DNA of 64,000 nucleotides from an uncultured Caulobacterales bacterium (GTDB lineage Bacteria > Pseudomonadota > Alphaproteobacteria > Caulobacterales > Caulobacteraceae): NCBI GenBank assembly GCA_903862425.1, contig CAIOYC010000003.1, forward strand, positions 93,021 through 157,020, given 5' to 3'. Each line of letters begins with the position of its first letter. Position 1 is the first letter of the stretch. Shown here piece after piece: positions 60,118 to 64,000 of the stretch. Both the position numbers and the translations under genes were made by a program. Below the pieces are notes generated by a model. It was not told where the DNA came from, ran no database searches, and worked only from the letters and a program-made list of their open reading frames with translations.

Positions 60118-60639
60118 TCAGTTCCTTGAATTGGCTGTTTGAAGCGCCAAGCCCGACACGGCTTGCGACTTGACCAGATTGCGATTGGCCAGCTTTTGCA
60201 GGCCCGCGAGCACGGCCTGGCACTCAGGACCCGAGGAGTCCCCGCGCAGGCACTTCATGGCGTCGAGGTAGAGCCGCAGCCCTTCCCCATCCCACAGTCC
60301 CTTGGCATGGAGGACGTCGACATAGCTGCGCATCATGAATGCTGCGACGCCAAGCGGACCCAGATCGAAGGTCCCACCCACGGAATGAATAGTGTTGGCG
60401 GCGTCGGCCAAGGCGTCGTAGGGCCGTTGACTAGGATCCGCCACGCACCTGATCAACAGCAGGCCTATGGTCTCTAGCGCGGAGTCGATGTCCGCCATCA
60501 CGTCCTTACGGATGAAGGCGAGGTTCAACTCCGCGCGCTTCACCGCGTCTTGAGGCGTGATCGAGCCGGCGAGGTCGAAAAAGCGGGCTAGCCCGCATTC
60601 CGAGCAGGCTGCGGTTTGCGACGAGGCATCCATCACCAT
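60118..60639 (-). CDS. Hpt-like helical protein in the che operon
   Basis: 173 residues from ATG 60639 (ATG 60633 also possible), overlapping the preceding receiver gene by about 7 bases. It carries an N-terminal CSECG motif and a helical segment AANTIHSVGGTFDLGPLGVAAFMMRSYVDVL. Its His sits like the phospho-accepting His in Hpt domains (compare [15 protein letters not shown] of the CheA in this window), though the Lys/Gly spacing differs. It may be a phosphotransfer or docking protein for the receiver encoded beside it. This is motif-level evidence only. Confidence 0.5.
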   Translation of the reverse strand: MVMDASSQTAACSECGLARFFDLAGSITPQDAVKRAELNLAFIRKDVMADIDSALETIGLLLIRCVADPSQRPYDALADAANTIHSVGGTFDLGPLGVAAFMMRSYVDVLHAKGLWDGEGLRLYLDAMKCLRGDSSGPECQAVLAGLQKLANRNLVKSQAVSGLALQTANSRN

Positions 60640-61136
60640 AACTCCATTTCGCTGCCATGTGAGGTGACCAGGGCCTGATGCTCGGTCATGAAGCCGCCGC
60701 GCCCTTCGCGACGGGCGGTCCATAGGATTCGTTCGAGCAGGACGGCCGGCGAGAAGGGCTTGGCGACCACGTAGTCGGCGCCGCAGTCCTTGGTCCTCCG
60801 GATTTCGTCCAGACTTGAATGAGCGCAGGTGAACAGAACCGGAACAGCGGAGTTCTCCCCCAGCTGCTCGTGTCGTAACCAATAGACCCAGTCGTAGATC
60901 GTCGGCCCGAACCCGAATGGGTCGATCAGGATGAGGTCCACAGTCTGGGTGCGGACGATGGCCTCGAGCTTGCTGACGTCGGCGCAGCGGATGAAGCGAC
61001 GGAAGCCGAAGCCGGACAGAATCTGACAGAGAACGCTCAGCGAGGTGGAGTTGCCATCGACCAGCAGCACCTGCGCTTTGCTGAAATTGAACTTCACCGC
61101 TTCGGGCGGCTTGGGGTGGGGCGCGAAAATCGCCAT
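60633..61136 (-). CDS. Receiver-domain response regulator, first gene of the che operon
   Basis: 167 residues from ATG 61136 (MAIFAPHPKPPEAVKFNFSKAQVLLVDGN). Upstream in-frame sequence to 61307 is Arg/Ser-rich and probably not translated. The receiver has a single-Asp acidic patch (LLVDGN), phospho-acceptor Asp72 in DLILIDPFGFGPTIYDWV instead of a D-x-MP-x-MDG loop, Ser/Cys at VLFTCAHSS and Lys in YVVAKPFSPAVLLERILW. Its KPFSPAVLLERILW end is nearly the same as in the degenerate receiver at the far end of the operon, so the two are related duplicates. Confidence 0.75.
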   Translation of the reverse strand: MAIFAPHPKPPEAVKFNFSKAQVLLVDGNSTSLSVLCQILSGFGFRRFIRCADVSKLEAIVRTQTVDLILIDPFGFGPTIYDWVYWLRHEQLGENSAVPVLFTCAHSSLDEIRRTKDCGADYVVAKPFSPAVLLERILWTARREGRGGFMTEHQALVTSHGSEMELW

Positions 61137-61347
61137 CAGCCACGTCCGCCGGACCAACGACGGCGAGGAGGTATAGCGGCTGGAGCCGATGAGCGCCGAG
61201 CGACCGTGCCGTCCCTGAACAGGTGGTCTGCAAGATAAAACGCCTTCACTTTGACCTCCCGCCACGCTGGTTTCTAGATCAGCGCGTTGGAGGTAGATTT
61301 GACCCAAGCTACAAAAATTTTGTTTAATTTAGCGTTACGATGAAGTA

Positions 61348-61357
61348 CCTACGTAGG
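61348..61357. promoter_or_regulatory. CCTACGTAGG palindrome, possible FixJ-type site
   Basis: A perfect 10-base palindrome with a TACGTAG core, the leftmost of three TACGTA elements in the che/fixL intergenic region. It lies about 140 bases before fixL and 200 before the che operon, so it could serve either. Confidence 0.35.
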
Positions 61358-61411
61358 GTCGCTTAGATATGTTACTTATGTAGACGGCCGGTTGAACGTT
61401 ATTTGTTCTTT

Positions 61412-61461
61412 GTACGTAGAAATACGTACTTAATTATGGCCCGATACGTAGAAATACGTAT
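61412..61461. promoter_or_regulatory. Two tandem TACGTA-gaaa-TACGTA operators upstream of fixL
   Basis: GTACGTAgaaaTACGTAC (61412-61429) and ATACGTAgaaaTACGTAT (61444-61461) are perfect 7-4-7 inverted repeats with the same GAAA centre, 32 bases apart (about three helical turns). They end 38 bases before fixL. The GTACGTAG half matches, as far as I recall, the FixJ recognition sequence reported for Sinorhizobium (GTA-A/C-GTAG), so autoregulation by FixJ is likely. Confidence 0.7.
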
Positions 61462-61499
61462 GTGATGTATTTGAGTATAGGGGCCGGCAAGGAGAATCG

Positions 61500-63014
61500 A
61501 TGGTCGTCGATAAGATGGTGGTGGCTTTGGTCGAGACCCGGCGGCGGCGCTGGATTTCGCAAGGCATAGTATGGAGCAGCGTCGCCGTAGCGTTCGTGTT
61601 GCCAAGCATGGCCACGGGCGTTTTTGGCCGCGCCCCTTACAGCCTTGCTCTCATCGCCATCATTATCGGCGCGGCGCTGACCAATTTGCCGACGACGCTC
61701 GCCGCCGCCGCCATCCTCATCATCCACTCCTACTGGCTCGACCGGTCCTCCGGCTCCAGCCAGACAGATGTGCTTCTGCGCGGCCTGATATTCACCAGCT
61801 TTGTGGTCGTCATCGCAATGGGGACGGAAGCCTTTAGAAGGTTTCAGACCCGGGCCAACGCCACGCTGACCGAATTGCAGAAGAGCGAGGCTTTGATGCG
61901 AACGATCCTGGAGACGGGCCCCGACGCGATGCTGATCATCGGCGCCGACGGCGCGATATCGCGGTTCAGCCCAGCTGGCGAGGCGCTGTTCGGCTGGAGC
62001 GCGGACGAGGTCGTGGGGCGAGACATCAGCATGCTGATGCCGGAGCCGTTTCGCTCAGAGTACGCGTCCTACCTTGATGAATATCGAGCATCCGGGATCC
62101 GGCGCGTGACAGGACAGAGCCGTGAAGTGCTTGGCCTGCGCAAGGACGGCGAGCAGTTCAGCATGATGCTGCATGTGGGTGAGGTGAAAAGCGGCGACAC
62201 CGTCTATTTCACCGGCTTCATCCATGACCTGACGGAGTTGCGCGACGCCACTCAGCGCACCTTGGATCTGCGCGCGCAGCTCGCTCATGTGTGGAGCATA
62301 CACTCTTTGGGCGAGATGGCGGCTGTCCTGGCCCATGAGCTAAACCAACCGCTGGCCGCTATTTCAAATTACGTCCGCGGCGCACGCACAATGACTGCGA
62401 GGCTGGAATTACGAGACGACGACATCATCGATGCTCTGGACCGCGCGGGCGACCAAGCCATTCGCGCGGGTGAGATCATTCGACGCATGCGCAGCCTCGT
62501 CACCCGCAGCGCAATCGAGCGAAAACCGGAGAGTCTCCGCGCCCTGATCAACGAGGTGGACTTCATGACCAACCTCGTCGCGCGGGAGGCCAAGGCGAAC
62601 GTGCGCTATACATTCGCCGAGGGGCCGGACGAGGTCCTTGTGGATCGCGTCCAAATCCAGCAAGTCGTCATGAATCTCGTGCGGAACGCTACGGAAGCCA
62701 TGCACGATGCGCGCTGGAAAATCCTCGCCATATCGACCGTCCGGGAGCCCGGGGCCTGGGTCGTTCGGGTGGATGACAGCGGTCCTGGCATGTCGCCGGA
62801 ATCCGCTGAACGGCTCTTTCAACCCATGCAAAGCGACAAGACCGGGGGCATGGGTTTGGGGCTTTCCATCTGCCGAACCATCGTAGAAGCGCATGGCGGC
62901 TCGATCTGGGCTGAAGACTCGCTCTTGGGTGGCGCATCTTTCTGCTTTAAGCTGCCGGATGTAGCGGAGTCGGACGGCGACTATGCCAGCACATCAGACA
63001 GTTTTCGTCATTGA
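61500..63014 (+). CDS. fixL: FixL-like sensor histidine kinase lacking the haem-ligand His
   Basis: 504 residues: four transmembrane segments in residues 20-112, a FixL-type PAS domain (about 128-248), HisKA (LAHELNQPLAAISNYVRGA, His279) and HATPase with GGMGLGLSICRTIVEAHGG. Aligned by eye with rhizobial FixL (LMPEP-x-RS-x-H-D-x-Y), the haem-ligating His is Tyr188 (LMPEPFRSEYASY), the haem-pocket Arg206 equivalent is Glu194, and the Arg220 equivalent is kept (Arg208). The sequence otherwise follows FixL closely, including GEMAAVLAHELNQPL. It should phosphorylate FixJ, but O2 sensing by a PAS haem is doubtful. Confidence 0.9.
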   Translation: MVVDKMVVALVETRRRRWISQGIVWSSVAVAFVLPSMATGVFGRAPYSLALIAIIIGAALTNLPTTLAAAAILIIHSYWLDRSSGSSQTDVLLRGLIFTSFVVVIAMGTEAFRRFQTRANATLTELQKSEALMRTILETGPDAMLIIGADGAISRFSPAGEALFGWSADEVVGRDISMLMPEPFRSEYASYLDEYRASGIRRVTGQSREVLGLRKDGEQFSMMLHVGEVKSGDTVYFTGFIHDLTELRDATQRTLDLRAQLAHVWSIHSLGEMAAVLAHELNQPLAAISNYVRGARTMTARLELRDDDIIDALDRAGDQAIRAGEIIRRMRSLVTRSAIERKPESLRALINEVDFMTNLVAREAKANVRYTFAEGPDEVLVDRVQIQQVVMNLVRNATEAMHDARWKILAISTVREPGAWVVRVDDSGPGMSPESAERLFQPMQSDKTGGMGLGLSICRTIVEAHGGSIWAEDSLLGGASFCFKLPDVAESDGDYASTSDSFRH

Positions 63015-63591
63015 TGACGACGAGGCGGCGCGAGAATCGCTGACATTTTTATTGCGCACCGAAGGCATGACCAGCCGCGCCTTTTCTTCGGCGCGCGCTT
63101 TCCTGGATCAACTGCACAAGGATCAGCACGGCTGTATCATCACCGACGTGCGAATGCCGGAGATGGACGGCATCACTCTGGTGAACACCTTGGCCGAGAT
63201 TGGCTGCACCATGCCCATCATCGTCATTACCGGGCATGCCGACGTGCCGCTGGCGGTTCAGGCCATGAAGGCCGGGGTCGCAGACTTCATCGAAAAACCG
63301 TTTGAAAGCGAGGCCCTGGTCGGGGCTGTGCGGCTGTGTCTTGAAACCGCCCACGTTCGAAGCGTTGATGAAGATCGCCGCGCTTCGATCACGCGCCGAA
63401 GGGACACGCTGACCGAGCGCGAAGCGCAGGTGCTGGCCCTTGTAGTCGATGGTCTTTCTAACAAGGAAATCGCTAATAATCTTGGCATCAGTTTCCGTAC
63501 GGTGGAAATATATCGCGCACATGTCATGTCGAAGATGCAGGCTGACAGTCTTTCCGATCTGGTTCGTATGACGATTAGCATCGCCGCCTAA
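62983..63591 (+). CDS. fixJ: FixJ-type response regulator
   Basis: 202 residues: receiver with VIDDDEAARESL, phospho-acceptor Asp55 (CIITDVRMPEMDG) and Lys in FIEKPFESEAL. A LuxR/FixJ-type HTH follows (LTEREAQVLALVVDGLSNKEIANNLGISFRTVEIYRAHVMSKM). Its start overlaps the fixL frame by 32 bases. It is likely to activate fixK/fnr-type genes and its own operon through the TACGTA operators upstream. Confidence 0.95.
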   Translation: MPAHQTVFVIDDDEAARESLTFLLRTEGMTSRAFSSARAFLDQLHKDQHGCIITDVRMPEMDGITLVNTLAEIGCTMPIIVITGHADVPLAVQAMKAGVADFIEKPFESEALVGAVRLCLETAHVRSVDEDRRASITRRRDTLTEREAQVLALVVDGLSNKEIANNLGISFRTVEIYRAHVMSKMQADSLSDLVRMTISIAA

Positions 63592-63679
63592 GAGCGCGGG
63601 GTCGGAATACTTAAGGGAAAATACATAGGCGCTCACCCGGAGCCGCACCTTAGATACTCCTTATTTCACCTTACCCATC

Positions 63680-63696
63680 TTGGCGAGCGAGCTGCG
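63680..63696 (+). promoter_or_regulatory. Weak sigma-54-type promoter candidate for the flagellin
   Basis: TTGGCGAGCGAGCTGCG has GG and GC at the exact -24/-12 spacing (GG-N10-GC) required for sigma-54, but the TGGCAC and TTGC flanks are poorly matched. Late flagellin genes of Caulobacter use sigma-54 promoters. It lies about 57 bases before the flagellin ATG. Confidence 0.3.
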
Positions 63697-63712
63697 AGAG
63701 CGGCTTACCTTG

Positions 63713-63729
63713 GTCAGCAAAACGCTGAC
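63713..63729 (+). promoter_or_regulatory. Hairpin in the flagellin 5' leader
   Basis: GTCAGC-aaaac-GCTGAC is a perfect 6-bp stem with a 5-base loop, 23 bases before the ATG. Stem-loops in the 5' leader of Caulobacter fljK mRNA are targets of the post-transcriptional regulator FlbT. The same may hold here. Confidence 0.45.
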
Positions 63730-63752
63730 GGCTCCTAAGAATGGGAACTCCA

Positions 63753-64000
63753 ATGACCGGAAGTATCAACACGAACAGCGCCGCCCTGACGGCTCTGCAG
63801 AACCTCAACGCCACGCAATCGGCGTTGCAAACCACCCAGAACCGCATCTCGACGGGCCAGAAGGTGTCCTCCGCCAAGGACAACGGCGCCATCTGGGCCA
63901 TCGCCCAGAACTCGCGCGCCTCGATCTCCGCCCTCGACACCGTGAAGGATTCGCTGAACCGCGCCGCCTCCACCGTGGACGTGGCGGTCTCGGCCGGCCA
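63753..64000 (+). CDS. Flagellin, N-terminal part (cut by the window edge)
   Basis: The frame runs from ATG 63753 (MTGSINTNSAALTALQNLNATQSALQTTQNRIS) to the window end without a stop, giving about 82 residues. An in-frame ATG at 63741 would add MGTP. The sequence shows the flagellin D0/D1 hallmarks: NTNSAALTALQNLN, RISTGQKVSSAKDNGAIWAIAQNSRASISALDTVKDSLNRAASTVDVAVSAG. It is close to Caulobacter fljK-type flagellins. A purine-rich GGGAAC precedes it. The gene continues outside the window. Confidence 0.93.
   Translation, partial: MTGSINTNSAALTALQNLNATQSALQTTQNRISTGQKVSSAKDNGAIWAIAQNSRASISALDTVKDSLNRAASTVDVAVSAG

Larger units (their letters stand above)
61137..61499. promoter_or_regulatory. Divergent promoter region of the che operon and fixLJ
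   Basis: 363 bases between the che operon's first gene (minus) and fixL (plus). It is AT-rich towards fixL and holds three TACGTA palindromes described separately. An open minus-strand extension covers 61137-61307 but looks non-coding. The start of fixL is preceded by AAGGAG. Confidence 0.6.

Noticed and set aside
1..64000. CRISPR arrays, rRNA or tRNA genes
   Set aside because: No regularly spaced direct repeats and no rRNA-like sequence were seen. I looked for tRNA-like segments beside the integrase and in the larger spacers and found none. A covariance-model search was not possible.

Overview
The window looks like the chromosome of a GC-rich alphaproteobacterium of the order Caulobacterales (Caulobacter/Phenylobacterium type). 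The best evidence is the chemotaxis operon at 50.8-61.1 kb. Its gene order, mcp-cheX-cheY-cheA-cheW-cheR-cheB-cheY-cheD-cheU-cheY-cheE, is the one known from the Caulobacter crescentus che cluster. A Caulobacter-like flagellin at the right edge and a FixLJ/FNR microaerobic set fit the same group. The genus is inference.

Left part, about 1-32 kb: accessory DNA. It opens with debris (a partial ORF, an orphan HUH-endonuclease-like gene, a 5'-truncated IS1182-family transposase). A surface-polysaccharide patch follows at 2.5-11 kb: a Wzx-like flippase, two Wzy/O-antigen-ligase-like membrane proteins, a TPR-like protein, small membrane proteins and a beta-helix protein that may be a depolymerase. 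After an EEP-family phosphoesterase come a serine recombinase with a res-like repeat array and a decayed IS6-family transposase that supplies the recombinase's last codons. Next is a Sec-exported 1422-residue RHS/YD-repeat protein with an AT-rich C-terminal tip and an AT-rich membrane-protein gene directly behind it, which I read as a candidate polymorphic toxin and its immunity protein. Divergent from it, a small secreted YD-repeat protein precedes a compact T4SS operon, virB2-3-4-6-8-9-10-11. The six junctions from virB3/virB4 onward overlap, and there is no virB5, virB7, virD4 or relaxase. DNA polymerase IV, a protein-kinase-like protein, a DUF3768 protein, a lipoprotein, an XRE regulator and a P4-type tyrosine integrase (30.8-32.1 kb) close the accessory part.

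Middle, 32.4-47.7 kb: an EnvZ/OmpR-like two-component pair, a secreted low-complexity protein, an EF-hand protein and a fatty-acid-hydroxylase-family protein. A microaerobic block follows: an FNR-type regulator with four cysteines, divergent from BON protein, universal stress protein and hemN; then ompW; then cydDC divergent from cydABX and another tiny membrane protein. FNR/FixK-like boxes (TTGAT-N4-ATCAA type) lie in front of these units, so the regulator probably controls its own neighbourhood.

Right part, 47.9-64 kb: a transmembrane chemoreceptor, an XRE regulator, then the large che operon on the minus strand. The operon is headed by a receiver protein, an Hpt-like protein and a soluble double-PAS chemoreceptor ending in NWEEF. 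fixLJ follows, with tandem TACGTA palindromes upstream. This FixL has Tyr where the haem-ligating His is expected. The window ends inside a flagellin gene. I found no tRNA, rRNA or CRISPR array.
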